A stretch of 64,000 bases of DNA from Bog-756 sp963725395 (GTDB taxonomy: Bacteria > Actinomycetota > Acidimicrobiia > Acidimicrobiales > RAAP-2). Made by a program: the position numbers and the translations under genes. Where the stretch lies: the NCBI GenBank assembly GCA_963725395.1, contig CAVRYH010000002.1, positions 603,840 through 667,839 on the forward strand. The letters are read 5' to 3'. Positions 1-8,288 of the stretch are shown here, piece by piece. Under the pieces are notes generated by a model. It saw only the letters and a program-made list of their open reading frames with translations. It did no database searches and had not been told where the DNA came from. Each line of letters begins with the position of its first letter. Position 1 is the first letter of the stretch.

Positions 1-256
1 ACATGCCCACAAGCTCGCGCCGGGAGGGGTCACCTGAGTGCCCCGGGATCCCCCCGGCCACACCGACCGGCTCCCCTCTCTCGGAGGCGACGAACCAGCG
101 ACAGGTGGTCACCCGGTCCCGCCAGGCAGCCTCGTCGAACGCGGACTCCCGCTCGTGGCTCGACGTGAATGCATCCGGTGAGTCGGCCAGCGACGAAAGG
201 CGGACGGCGCGGACGACCCGCCAGTCGTCAGGTGTGCACATGAGGATCTCGATCAT
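1..256 (-). CDS. GNAT family N-acetyltransferase (N-terminal part, cut by window edge)
   Basis: The reverse strand is open from an ATG at 256 to the window edge, with an in-frame TAA 30 bases upstream of that ATG. The translation begins MIEILMCTPDDWRVVRAVRL and continues with ADSPDAFTSSHERE and then WFVASERGEPVGVAGG. This is the usual start of GNAT acetyltransferases: a D-W-x-x-x-R-x-x-R-L first helix, an S-P-x-A-F loop and a G-x-x-V-G-x-A-G strand. GNAT enzymes move an acetyl group from acetyl-CoA to an amine. The acetyl-CoA binding motif (R/Q-x-x-G-x-G/A) would lie beyond the window, so the substrate cannot be guessed. A second in-frame ATG at 241 is possible. Confidence 0.75.
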   Translation of the reverse strand, partial: MIEILMCTPDDWRVVRAVRLSSLADSPDAFTSSHERESAFDEAAWRDRVTTCRWFVASERGEPVGVAGGIPGHSGDPSRRELVGM

Positions 257-394
257 CGACGTACTCGTTCCGTTGGCGAGAGGTTAGACGGCGGCGTGGT
301 CGCCCGATGTCTCCGGTAGGCTCCACGCGGTCCGCGATGCACGTCGCGCCTGCCAGCGGAGCGACGCGTGCCCGTTCAGTCCGAGGAGGGCCCC

Positions 395-901
395 ATGACG
401 ACCAACGAGCTGCTGAGTGACGCCTTCGAGAGGATCCGGGACGCGGTGCACCCGGCGGTCAACGGCCTCACGCCGGAGGAATTGGCGTTCCGTCCCGACA
501 GCGAGTCGAACTCGATCGCCTGGCTGGTGTGGCACCTGACGCGGATCCAGGACGACCACATTTCCGGCCTCGACGGCCACGAGCAGGTGTGGACGGCGGG
601 CGGATGGGTCGATCGGTTCGCGTTGCCGCTGGAGGTGACGGATACCGGCTACGGCCACGACCCCGAACAGGTGGCGGCGGTGGCCGCCGACACGTCCTTG
701 TTGCTCGGCTACTTCGAGGACGTCCACCAGAAGACCCTCCGGTACGTGGGGAGCGTCGACGAGGACGAGCTGGCCAGGGTGGTGGATCGACGATGGGACC
801 CGCCGGTCACGGTCAGTGTCCGGTTGGTGAGCGTGATCGCCGACGACCTAGCGCATTCGGGCCAGGCGGCCTATGTCCGGGGGATCGTACAACGACGGTG
901 A
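395..901 (+). CDS. DinB family protein (mycothiol transferase-like, DUF664 type)
   Basis: A 168-residue all-helical protein. Histidines in WLVWHLTRIQDDH (about residues 47-59) and in DDLAHSGQAAYVRG near the C-terminus fit the metal-binding triad of the DinB/YfiT fold. In actinobacteria, proteins of this size and pattern are usually annotated as mycothiol-dependent thiol transferases or detoxification enzymes. The ATG at 395 follows a strong GAGGAGGG ribosome site at 383-390, so I prefer it to an upstream in-frame start at 368. A possible -10 (TAGGCT, 324-329) lies upstream. It stands alone, convergent with the two membrane-protein genes downstream. Confidence 0.85.
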   Translation: MTTNELLSDAFERIRDAVHPAVNGLTPEELAFRPDSESNSIAWLVWHLTRIQDDHISGLDGHEQVWTAGGWVDRFALPLEVTDTGYGHDPEQVAAVAADTSLLLGYFEDVHQKTLRYVGSVDEDELARVVDRRWDPPVTVSVRLVSVIADDLAHSGQAAYVRGIVQRR

Positions 902-975
902 GGACCGCTACCGAAGCCTGACGGGGACTTCCCGCCATCGCCGTGCCTGCCCCATCAACTTTCCGGCGACCGGGC

Positions 976-999
976 GCCGGCTTCTCTGCTCAAGCCGGC
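976..999. terminator. Hairpin between convergent genes
   Basis: GCCGGCTT (976-983) and AAGCCGGC (992-999) form a perfect 8-bp stem with an 8-base loop. The hairpin overlaps the stop codon of the leftward membrane-protein gene and lies 75 bases after the DinB stop. There is no T-run on either side, so this is a GC-type, terminator-like structure rather than a classical intrinsic terminator. Confidence 0.5.
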
Positions 1000-1193
1000 A
1001 GTGTGTACCGGGCGAAGACATGCCAGCCGACGAACGCCCAGATGAGCACCAGCAGGAGCCTGCCCGGCAGGCTCGCCCACAGCCGGTCGACGATGTCGAC
1101 CAAACTCACCCACCGCCCCTCCGAGCGGTGGCAAGCGAACTCCCAGGCGACGCAGCCGACGACGAGGGCCACCCAGACGGCGGTGACCACCAC
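990..1193 (-). CDS. Small membrane protein, DUF6186-like
   Basis: A 67-residue protein with two hydrophobic helices, roughly residues 2-20 and 42-62, around a short polar loop (HRSEGRWVSLVD). Size and pattern resemble actinobacterial DUF6186 proteins, whose function is unknown. The GTG start at 1193 touches the TAA of the upstream gene (1194-1196), so translation is probably coupled and the two proteins may act together in the membrane. The family assignment is from memory of the pattern and is not certain. Confidence 0.6.
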   Translation of the reverse strand: MVVTAVWVALVVGCVAWEFACHRSEGRWVSLVDIVDRLWASLPGRLLLVLIWAFVGWHVFARYTLPA

Positions 1194-1628
1194 TTAGCCT
1201 TCACCATCCCGCTCCGGAGCCCGCACGGCTCTCCTCAACGGGATCACACCGGCGGCGAGCCATACGCAGAACAGGACGAACCGCACGGCGTGCCAGGCCA
1301 GCGCATGGTCCACCACGGTGCTGAGCGTGGGGACCCCAGCCGATCGTCCGCCCAATGCCAGGCCGGCCGCTTCTAGGCCGGCGGCGACCAGGATCACCAG
1401 CAACCAGGGAAACGAGTGGCGCCCCGCCGGTCGGCTCGCTCGGGGTACATCGGCCGGAGGGTCCTTCGGTGCCGGAGAGGGATCGAGGACGGCCACCACC
1501 AAGAGGAGAACGGCGGGCAGGCCGACCGCGACGTAGGCGCGAGCCGTGAACGGTGGCACTGCGGTGGCCCACCACGCATAGACGATGGCGACGACCGTGG
1601 CCACCGGGACGGCCCGACGACGGGTCAC
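1194..1628 (-). CDS. Multi-pass membrane protein of unknown function
   Basis: A 144-residue protein with about four hydrophobic segments: VATVVAIVYAWWATAV, VAVGLPAVLLLVVAVL, FPWLLVILVAAGLEAAGLAL and FVLFCVWLAAGVIPL. The loop between helices 2 and 3 is rich in proline and arginine. It starts with GTG at 1628. It abuts the downstream DUF6186-like gene with no gap, forming a two-gene membrane unit. I do not recognise a catalytic motif or transporter signature. Confidence 0.6.
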   Translation of the reverse strand: MTRRRAVPVATVVAIVYAWWATAVPPFTARAYVAVGLPAVLLLVVAVLDPSPAPKDPPADVPRASRPAGRHSFPWLLVILVAAGLEAAGLALGGRSAGVPTLSTVVDHALAWHAVRFVLFCVWLAAGVIPLRRAVRAPERDGEG

Positions 1629-1943
1629 CGCCCGGTCTCGGGCGGCCGGCCTGTCCCGCCGGTGTGCCGGGGCCGAAGAGCGCCGTCAGGGAAGCTCGGG
1701 CCTCCTCCGGTCACGGTCACCTCCTCTTGCTGGCCACGGCCACTCCGCGCCACCCGGTCGGCCGGAGTGGTGAGGTTCTCGCCGCCGGGAACCTGGGTCC
1801 GCTGGTCTCGGTCGGGGACAGTCTCGCGTGGGTGCGGCCCGCCTGCGGTCACCCTCGTCCGCCCCCGTCCGCCCGACCGGCCCGGTCCCGCAGGTCACCG
1901 GACGACGGCGCGTCGCCGGACGCGGCATGGGACAATCGAGGCC
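1629..1943. other. Divergent intergenic region, no gene seen
   Basis: These 315 bases separate the leftward membrane-protein pair from the rightward LLM gene. Open frames here are shadows with no recognisable protein. The region holds an 8-bp inverted repeat (CCACTCCG at 1740-1747, CGGAGTGG at 1763-1770) and a 6-bp one (CGCGTC at 1909-1914, GACGCG at 1919-1924). A weak -10 (GACAAT, 1931-1936) lies 7 bases before the LLM GTG start. Confidence 0.5.
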
Positions 1944-2838
1944 GTGCGGATCGGACTCCATGCCCTCGGGATCGGCTCCGGCGCCGATCCCGCTGTCATC
2001 GAAGCCGTGGCCCGAACAGCCGATGCCGCCGGTTTCTCGACGCTGTGGTCGGGAGAGCACGTGGTGATGGTGGACCGTCCGGACACCCCCTACCCCTATT
2101 CCCCCGACGGTCGTATCGCCGTTCCCTCGGATGCGGATTGGCTCGACCCGTTGGTGATCCTGTGCTACGTCGCCGCGGTGACCTCGCACATCCGTGTGGC
2201 GACCGGCATACTCCTGCTCCCTCAGCACAACCCGTTGGTGGTGGCGAAACAGGCGGCCAGCCTGGATGTCGTCTCGAGGGGCCGACTGCTCCTCGGGATC
2301 GGGATCGGCTGGTCGGCCGAGGAGTTCGCCGCGCTGGGCGTTGACTTTACGGGCCGGGGCAGACGGACACATGAGTTCGTCGATGTCATGAGGGCGCTCT
2401 GGCGCGAGGACGTGACCTCCTTCGACGGCGAGTTCGTCAGCTTCAAGACGGTCCGGAGCTACCCCAAGCCGCTTCGGGACCGGCAGGTGCCGATCATCAT
2501 CGGAGGCACCAGCGATGCCGCGCTCGGTCGCGTCCGCGGCCTACGGCGACGGATGGTACGGCTTCAACCTGTCGGGGGTCGAGGTTGCCGAACGGGTCGG
2601 CGCCCTGCGGGACCACTGCTCGAGGCTGGGTCGTGATCCGGGTGGTATGGAGATCGCCGTGTCGCTCGAGGACGGCTCGCCGGAGGTCCTGGGGGAGTTG
2701 GAGGCCGCGGGTGTGACCGAACTCGTCCTCGTCGAATCGCCCCCGGACGATCCAGGCGATGCCCGACAGTGGGTCGAAGCCCTGGCCCAGCGCTGGGGCG
2801 TGGGGAGCCGTGGCGTCGTCGGATCCGCGAGCGAGTGA
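1944..2838 (+). CDS. LLM class F420-dependent oxidoreductase (frameshifted)
   Basis: A luciferase-like TIM-barrel oxidoreductase. The first frame starts with GTG at 1944 (VRIGLHALGIGSGADP). It carries the family landmarks GFSTLWSGEHVV, VATGILLLPQHNPLVVAKQ and GRLLLGIGIGWSAEEF, and ends in QVPIIIGGTSDAALGRV. Reading then has to jump to the next frame (AAYGDGWYGFNLSG) at 2532-2536, where an extra C in GTCCGCG breaks the gene. Removing it restores a normal protein of about 297 residues. Such enzymes normally use cofactor F420; the substrate is unknown. Similar indels occur in other conserved genes here, so sequence error is likelier than inactivation. Confidence 0.85.
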
Positions 2839-2996
2839 TCCGCCGGTCGGGGCGCCGACTCGACCGGCCGTCGGGACCGGGCCACCAGGGCACGACCGGC
2901 GACCACCAGGGCGCCGAGCGGGGGGTCCCGGACCGCACATCGCGGAGAAGGCTGTCAACCCGGCGCGCCCATCGTTCGTTGTTCTGACGATGAAGC

Positions 2997-3563
2997 GTGG
3001 CTCGTGAGGCTGTGACCCCCGAGGCGACGGGTGAGGCCCCTCGCCCGAACCCCGACGGGCCGGCCCCAGGAGACGACGCCCGTGAGACCTACGACGACGC
3101 GTTCGAACGGCTGTGGATGCGCGCCTACAAGGTGGGGTTTCGAGTGCTGAGGAGCCGGGAGGATGCCGAGGATGTGGCGATGGACACGATGGCCCGGGCA
3201 CTGCGCGACTGGGCCCGGCTGGGGCCGCGCCCGGACCCATGGGTCGTCCGGGTGGCGACCAACCTGTCGATCGACCGGTGGAGGCGGGCGCAACGGCGGA
3301 GGCACCACGATCTGCTCGGCCGGCTCGGGACCTCGGAGTACCAGACCGAGGACGGGATGGTGCTCAGGCAGGCGCTCTCACGGTTGCCGAAGCGCCAGCG
3401 GGAGGTGGTCGCCATGCGCTATTTCCTGGACATGACCGAGCACGACATCGCCTCGTCGCTCGGGTGCTCGCCGGGCGCGGTCAAACAGCACGCCAGCCGC
3501 GGGCTCGCGTCACTCAGACGGGAGCTGAAGGATTTCGACAAAGGTGGCCTGAGCGATGGCTGA
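2997..3563 (+). CDS. ECF RNA polymerase sigma factor, SigE-like
   Basis: A 188-residue sigma-70 family protein. Region 2 is FERLWMRAYKVGFRVLRSREDAEDVAMDT followed by WVVRVATNLSIDRWRR. Region 4 is LPKRQREVVAMRYFLDMTE with the helix-turn-helix IASSLGCSPGAVKQHASRG. It directs RNA polymerase to a small set of promoters. The GTG at 2997 is chosen; a GTG at 3012 would also work. The next gene, a single-pass membrane protein, overlaps its last 8 bases. That arrangement is typical of an extracytoplasmic-function sigma factor with a membrane-bound regulator. Confidence 0.88.
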   Translation: MAREAVTPEATGEAPRPNPDGPAPGDDARETYDDAFERLWMRAYKVGFRVLRSREDAEDVAMDTMARALRDWARLGPRPDPWVVRVATNLSIDRWRRAQRRRHHDLLGRLGTSEYQTEDGMVLRQALSRLPKRQREVVAMRYFLDMTEHDIASSLGCSPGAVKQHASRGLASLRRELKDFDKGGLSDG

Positions 3564-4209
3564 ACTCGACGCACCTCCGCCCTCCTCGACGTTCGAGCAC
3601 TACCGGGTCGAGGTGGACCGTCGGGCCGACCGGCTCATGCGGCGAGGCCGACGGGCCAAGACATTGGGGCTTGGCGGCGCTGTGGTCCTCGTCCTCGTGG
3701 CCGTGTTGGCTACGTTTCATCTGTCCGGGCCTGCGGGCCATGGATCGGCCTCGGGTCCGGTCCGGCCCTCCACATCGACCACTCCGGCCGGTCGTAGGGG
3801 TGGAGGACCGCCAACCTCGGCCACTCCGGACGCCGGAGCTGCGCCGTCGACACCGACAACACGCACAGCTCAGTCGAACAGTGCTGCGGCGCCCGATCTC
3901 GGCCAGAGGTTCTCGGTGAACAACCACTCGACCTCGGTGGTCTACGCACGATCGAGCGGTTTCGTCGTCACCGCCGGGCCCTCCATGGATGTGCAGTTGG
4001 TACTGGTGCTCCCGAAGGGGGAGTGGGGCCCCGCTGTCGCCGCCCCGGGTTCCGGCAGGGTCGCCACGGTGGTGGCGCAGCACCGGGCCGGTGGCAACCT
4101 GACCGTCGACCTCCGGACCCACACGGACGGCCGCGTCCCCCTGTCCGTGACGTCGATCGGGCACCCGGCTTCCACCTGGCGGGGGACGATCGTCGTTCGC
4201 CCCACCTGA
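3556..4209 (+). CDS. Single-pass membrane protein, possible anti-sigma partner
   Basis: A 217-residue protein: a short basic cytoplasmic part (RADRLMRRGRRAKTLG), one membrane helix (about residues 37-56, GGAVVLVLVAVLATFHL), a Pro/Thr/Ser-rich stalk to about residue 115, and an outer domain of about 100 residues rich in beta-strand patterns. It overlaps the sigma gene by 8 bases, so the two are probably co-translated. By position it could be an anti-sigma factor, but the 35-residue cytoplasmic part is short for a classical ZAS domain and no HxxxCxxC motif is present. It may instead be a sigma-controlled envelope protein. Confidence 0.65.
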   Translation: MAELDAPPPSSTFEHYRVEVDRRADRLMRRGRRAKTLGLGGAVVLVLVAVLATFHLSGPAGHGSASGPVRPSTSTTPAGRRGGGPPTSATPDAGAAPSTPTTRTAQSNSAAAPDLGQRFSVNNHSTSVVYARSSGFVVTAGPSMDVQLVLVLPKGEWGPAVAAPGSGRVATVVAQHRAGGNLTVDLRTHTDGRVPLSVTSIGHPASTWRGTIVVRPT

Positions 4210-5182
4210 TCGTCCCGAAGCCCGGGCGGCGAACAGTCGGCGCGGCACTCGTCACCGTCGCCGCGGCGGTCTTGGCCGCCTCGTGCTCCACCGCCCGGCT
4301 GCCGGCCACGACGGGTCCCGCCATCGACCGCGGTGATGGATCGGCCGTTCCCGGGGTCCGACCGGGGGTGACGACTTCGGGATGGCTGCCGGTCGACTTC
4401 GGGGACGCCCAGATCTAGTCCCGGCCGACAGGGGACTCATCTCGTCCGGGGGGTCGGCCTGTCCCGAGGACCCGGGTGCTGTCATCCTCGAGGGTGGTGC
4501 CTGGTGCCCGCCGACGATCGCCGGCACCGCATCACCGGGAGCGGTGACCGTGTCGCTGAGGACGCTCGGTCCCGGAGACGGCTCCAACGCCGACGTCGGG
4601 CGACCTTCGCTCGTCGTCAACGGGATACCGGACTACGCACCCGGGGCCGCCCCCGTCTACGAAGCTCCACTACTCCACATCTCCCTGGCGTTCACCGGTG
4701 CCGTGCCGCCTCGGGTGCTGGACAGTCTCACCTACGCCCCCTGGCTGCGGTGCCCACCGGTGGTCGCTCGGTCGTCCCTTCGGCCTGGCGACGCATACGG
4801 TTCGCCGGGGTCGTGGTGGCCGTCCCGCCCTCGGGGCCGCCCGATTCCGCGTCCTGCCCGGCGCGCCGGGCCGATCTCCGATCGGTGCAGGGTGTCCCGG
4901 GCGTCGAGTTGGACAGCGGCGGCCAAGAATCCCCACCGGCGGTGGGCCCGGGACTGCGCAGGATGGAAGCGGTGGTGGTCTGCATCGAACCCGATGCCTC
5001 ACGGGAGCACCGTCGAGGCCGACCTGTGGGGATCAGAGGGGACGGTGGTGATGCTGCTCGGGCTCACGGGCAACGGCACCGTGGCCCCGGACCGTTTTCC
5101 ACTCGCTCACCTGAAGCCGAGGGTGGGGCGGGCCCCGGTGGTCGGACCGCCTCAGCGGGTCGGGGCGGCCTTCAGGGCCTGA
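4206..5182 (+). CDS. Putative lipoprotein, broken by three single-base indels
   Basis: The frame opens at a CTG that overlaps the previous TGA (CTGA, 4206-4209); no ATG, GTG or TTG is available nearby. Residues 10-29 form a lipoprotein signal (VGAALVTVAAAVLAASC) with the lipid cysteine in AASC. The protein continues WLPVDFGDAQI and meets TAG at 4416. Coding then resumes in other frames: VPADRGLISSGGSACP to about 4740, LAAVPTGGRSVVPSAW to about 5002, then GSTVEADLWGSEGTVVMLLG to the stop at 5182. One missing base near 4419, one missing C in the run 4738-4742 and one extra base near 5002 would restore about 325 residues. It is the third gene of the sigma-factor operon. Function unknown. Confidence 0.55.
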
Positions 5183-6372
5183 AGCACGTCATGGACCAGG
5201 TCGTCGGCGTCCTCGAGCCCCACCGAGAGCCTCAGCAGCGAGGGGTCGACGGCGAGTGGTGATGCGACGAGGGAGGCGTGGGTCATGCGGTGCGGGTGCC
5301 CGATGAGCGATTCGACGGCGCCCAGCGACTCGGCCAAGGTGAACAGCTCGGTCGACCCGGCCACAGCGAGGGCGGCCTCCTCCCCGCCGTGCAGCGAGAA
5401 CGAGACCATGCCGCCGAACGCCCGCATCTGGGACCTGGCGGTTGCGTGTCCGGCATGGGTCGAGAGCCCCGGGAAGTAGAGCCGGTCGATCGCCGGGTGG
5501 CCGACGAGGGCATCGGCCACGGCGGCGGCGTTCTCGCAGTGCCGGTCCATGCGGACGGACAACGTCTTGATCCCGCGGAGCACGAGGAAGCAGTCGAGCG
5601 GACCAGGGACCGCACCGGTGGCGTTCTGGAGGAACGCGACCCGCTCGGCGATCCTCTCGTCGGACGTGGCGACGAATCCCCCGATGACGTCGCTGTGACC
5701 GCTCAGGTACTTGGTGGTGGAGTGCACGACGACATCGGCACCCTGGGCAACGGGCTGCTGCAGATACGGTGTGGCGAACGTGTTGTCGACCACGAGGACG
5801 GCGCCGTTCTCGTGGGCGACCTCGGCCACCGAGGCGATGTCGACGACACGCAGGAGCGGGTTGGTGGGAGTCTCCATGAAGACCATGCGGGTCGTGGGGC
5901 GCCACGCGTCGCGGATCGCCTCCCTGTCGTCGAGCCGCACCGTTGTGAACGCCAGGCCCGCGGGGGCGTGCACCTGGGCGAGCAGCCGGTGGGTTCCGCC
6001 GTACAGTTCGTCCCCGACGATGAGGTGGTCCCCGGGCTCCAGGCATCGCAGCACGGCATCCTCGGCGGCGAGCCCGCTAGCGAAGGCCGAGCCGTGCTCG
6101 ACGCCCTCGAGGTCGGCGAGACAGGTCTCCAGGGCGGTCCGGGTGGGATTGGCCGATCGGCTGTACTCATAGGGCTGGTCAGCCCCCGGTTCCGACTGGG
6201 CGAAGGTCGACGTCTGGAAGATGGGCACCACCACCGCCCCGGTGCTCCCCTCGGGGGGCTGCCCGACGTGGATGGCCCGTGTCCCGAATCCGAGTCCGGA
6301 CCGCGGGGACACCGGGGGCCCCTGGTCCTCAGGCCCCGGGTCCCGTTCCTCGGGTGGCGCGGCGCCATCCAC
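5152..6372 (-). CDS. metB: Cystathionine gamma-synthase/gamma-lyase (trans-sulfuration PLP enzyme)
   Basis: A 406-residue Cys/Met-metabolism PLP enzyme. Landmarks are GFGTRAIHVGQPPE, YEYSRSANPTRTALE, the acidic residue in VLVVDNTFATPYLQ that contacts the PLP ring, and the Schiff-base lysine K221 in HSTTKYLSGHSD. It forms cystathionine from an activated homoserine and cysteine, or cleaves it. The GTG at 6372 is used; an inner GTG at 6312 would drop a 20-residue Pro/Glu-rich leader. It follows cbs with a 3-base gap, the usual actinobacterial cbs-metB pair for moving sulfur between homocysteine and cysteine. Synthase and lyase cannot be separated from sequence alone. Confidence 0.9.
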   Translation of the reverse strand: MDGAAPPEERDPGPEDQGPPVSPRSGLGFGTRAIHVGQPPEGSTGAVVVPIFQTSTFAQSEPGADQPYEYSRSANPTRTALETCLADLEGVEHGSAFASGLAAEDAVLRCLEPGDHLIVGDELYGGTHRLLAQVHAPAGLAFTTVRLDDREAIRDAWRPTTRMVFMETPTNPLLRVVDIASVAEVAHENGAVLVVDNTFATPYLQQPVAQGADVVVHSTTKYLSGHSDVIGGFVATSDERIAERVAFLQNATGAVPGPLDCFLVLRGIKTLSVRMDRHCENAAAVADALVGHPAIDRLYFPGLSTHAGHATARSQMRAFGGMVSFSLHGGEEAALAVAGSTELFTLAESLGAVESLIGHPHRMTHASLVASPLAVDPSLLRLSVGLEDADDLVHDVLQALKAAPTR

Positions 6373-6375
6373 CGG

Positions 6376-8046
6376 TCAGTGCCCCCCCAGGAACGCCAGC
6401 AGATCCGACCGGGTGAGGATCCCAATCGGATGCCCCCCGTCCAGCACCAGCAGCGCACTGTCCGTCTCCAAGCGTGCCGCGATGCCTTCGACCGGCTCAC
6501 TGTGTCCGACGGTCGCCATCGGCGGGCCCATCATCGAGCTGACCGACCGGTCGAACCCCCCGGGATCGTGGAGCGCGTGCTCGAGCAACTGTCGGTCGGA
6601 GATCGATCCCACCACCTCGGCCAACGCCAGCGGCGGCTCGGCCTTGACCACGGGCACCTGCGACACCCCGTACTCCTCGAGCAGGCCCATCGCCGCCCGG
6701 ACGGTCTCCTCGGGATGCACGTGGACCAGCGGAGGCAAGCGGTCGCTCTTGGTGGCCAGCACGGCCTCAGCTGTCGCCCCCTCGGCCCGGGCGAACCCGT
6801 GATCGGCCATCCAGTGGTCGTCGTAGAGCTTCGAGAGGTAGCCCCGGCCGGAATCGGGTACGAGGACGACGACGACGTCGTCGGGCCCCAGGCTCTCGCC
6901 GATGTGGAGGGCGGCCCACACCGCGGTGCCGCACGACCCACCGACGATCATGCCCTCCTCCCTCGTGACCCGCCGCGCGGTCAGGAACGAGTCGCTGTCC
7001 GAGACGGGGACGACCTGGTCGACGACAGATGAGTCGTAGGTTCCGGGCCAGAAGTCCTCGCCGATGCCCTCCACCAGGTAGGGCCGCCCCCCACCACCCG
7101 AGTAGATGGATCCCTCGGGGTCGGCGGCGATCACCCGGACCGCCGGGTTCTGGGCCTTCAGGTACCGGCCCACGCCGCTGATCGTCCCCCCGGTGCCCAC
7201 ACCGGCGACGAAGTGCGTCACCCGGCCCGCCGTCTGCCGCCAGATCTCCGGGCCCGTCCAGCGTTCGTGGGCCGAGGGGTTGGCCATGTTGCGGTACTGG
7301 TTGGGCTGGAAGGAATTCGGTGTCTCCTCGGTGATCCGGTTGGCCACCGAGTAGTAGGAGTCGGGATGATCCGGGTCGACGGCGGTCGGGCAGATGACGA
7401 CTTTGGCGCCGAAGGCCCGCAGGAGCTGCCGCTTCTCCTCGGCGATCTTGTCCGGCATGGTGAAGATGCAGTGGTAGCCCCGCTGGGCGGCGATCATGGC
7501 CAATCCGACCCCGGTGTTGCCCGACGTCGGCTCCACGATGGTGCTGCCCCGGCTGAGGAGCCCGTCCGCCTCGGCCGCCAGGATCATGGACAACGCCGGC
7601 CGGTCCTTCACACTGCCACCGGGGTTCAGGTACTCCAGCTTGGCGAGCAGGTGGCACCGGAGGTGGCTCCCTGTCCGGCTCAACCGGACGACGGGCGTGT
7701 TGCCGATCAGGTCGATCAGGCTGTCGGCGACCTCCATCGCTGGGCCCGAATCGGTGAGGGGCCAGGTCTCCACCCCGGTCGGTACGTCGACGTCGCTGTC
7801 GGTGAACAAAAGGGTCGGCAGACCAGCGTCGTGGATGTGCCTGACGACCCCGACGATGGCGCCGGCGTCACCGGCACCGCCGACCACACCGACCAGGCGG
7901 GGGATGTGACCCCGGAGCTCGGCGATCAGTGGGGCCGTTTCGGTGGCATCGACCAACTCGACGACCCGACCGGCCCTGGTCTCGAGAATGTGAGGAGGTC
8001 GTTCGGGTCCGACCACTACCAAGATGTCCACTGTCGGTCCAGGCAC
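6376..8046 (-). CDS. cbs: Cystathionine beta-synthase with extra N-terminal domain
   Basis: The core begins at about residue 104 (MEVADSLIDLIGNTPVVRLS). It carries the PLP lysine K147 in NPGGSVKDRP, the phosphate loop PTSGNTG (173-179) and GVGTGGTISGVGRYLK. Two CBS domains follow from about residue 435, as in the actinobacterial enzyme. It condenses serine and homocysteine to cystathionine. The unusual part is residues 1-103, an alpha/beta segment (VDILVVVGPERPPHIL, LVGVVGGAGDAGAIVGVV, GLPTLLFTDSD) absent from standard CBS of about 455 residues. Starts are GTG at 8046 or 8031; an ATG at 7737 would give a standard-length protein but leave about 300 coding-like bases unused. Confidence 0.9.
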   Translation of the reverse strand: MPGPTVDILVVVGPERPPHILETRAGRVVELVDATETAPLIAELRGHIPRLVGVVGGAGDAGAIVGVVRHIHDAGLPTLLFTDSDVDVPTGVETWPLTDSGPAMEVADSLIDLIGNTPVVRLSRTGSHLRCHLLAKLEYLNPGGSVKDRPALSMILAAEADGLLSRGSTIVEPTSGNTGVGLAMIAAQRGYHCIFTMPDKIAEEKRQLLRAFGAKVVICPTAVDPDHPDSYYSVANRITEETPNSFQPNQYRNMANPSAHERWTGPEIWRQTAGRVTHFVAGVGTGGTISGVGRYLKAQNPAVRVIAADPEGSIYSGGGGRPYLVEGIGEDFWPGTYDSSVVDQVVPVSDSDSFLTARRVTREEGMIVGGSCGTAVWAALHIGESLGPDDVVVVLVPDSGRGYLSKLYDDHWMADHGFARAEGATAEAVLATKSDRLPPLVHVHPEETVRAAMGLLEEYGVSQVPVVKAEPPLALAEVVGSISDRQLLEHALHDPGGFDRSVSSMMGPPMATVGHSEPVEGIAARLETDSALLVLDGGHPIGILTRSDLLAFLGGH

Positions 8047-8288
8047 CGCGTCTGCCTATCTGAGGCCGACGGTCGACCGGACGGGGCCCGGTCGCCGACC
8101 ACCGGGGCCGCTGCCTCGGGCGGTGGTGCAACTCGGTCCACCACCGGGGGGCACTCGGGCGGACTCCATGAGGGTCATGCTAGTTCCCTGATGAGGGCTG
8201 GCCGCCGGGGGAAACCACCGGCCTTCTTTGCTAGCTTCGCAGGACGGCGCGCTGGACGCGGTGGGCCCGTTTCGACAGGAGCAAGCCA

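Noticed and set aside
5278..7032. 584-codon plus frame across metB and cbs
   Set aside because: Shadow of two well-supported reverse genes; the translation has no family features.
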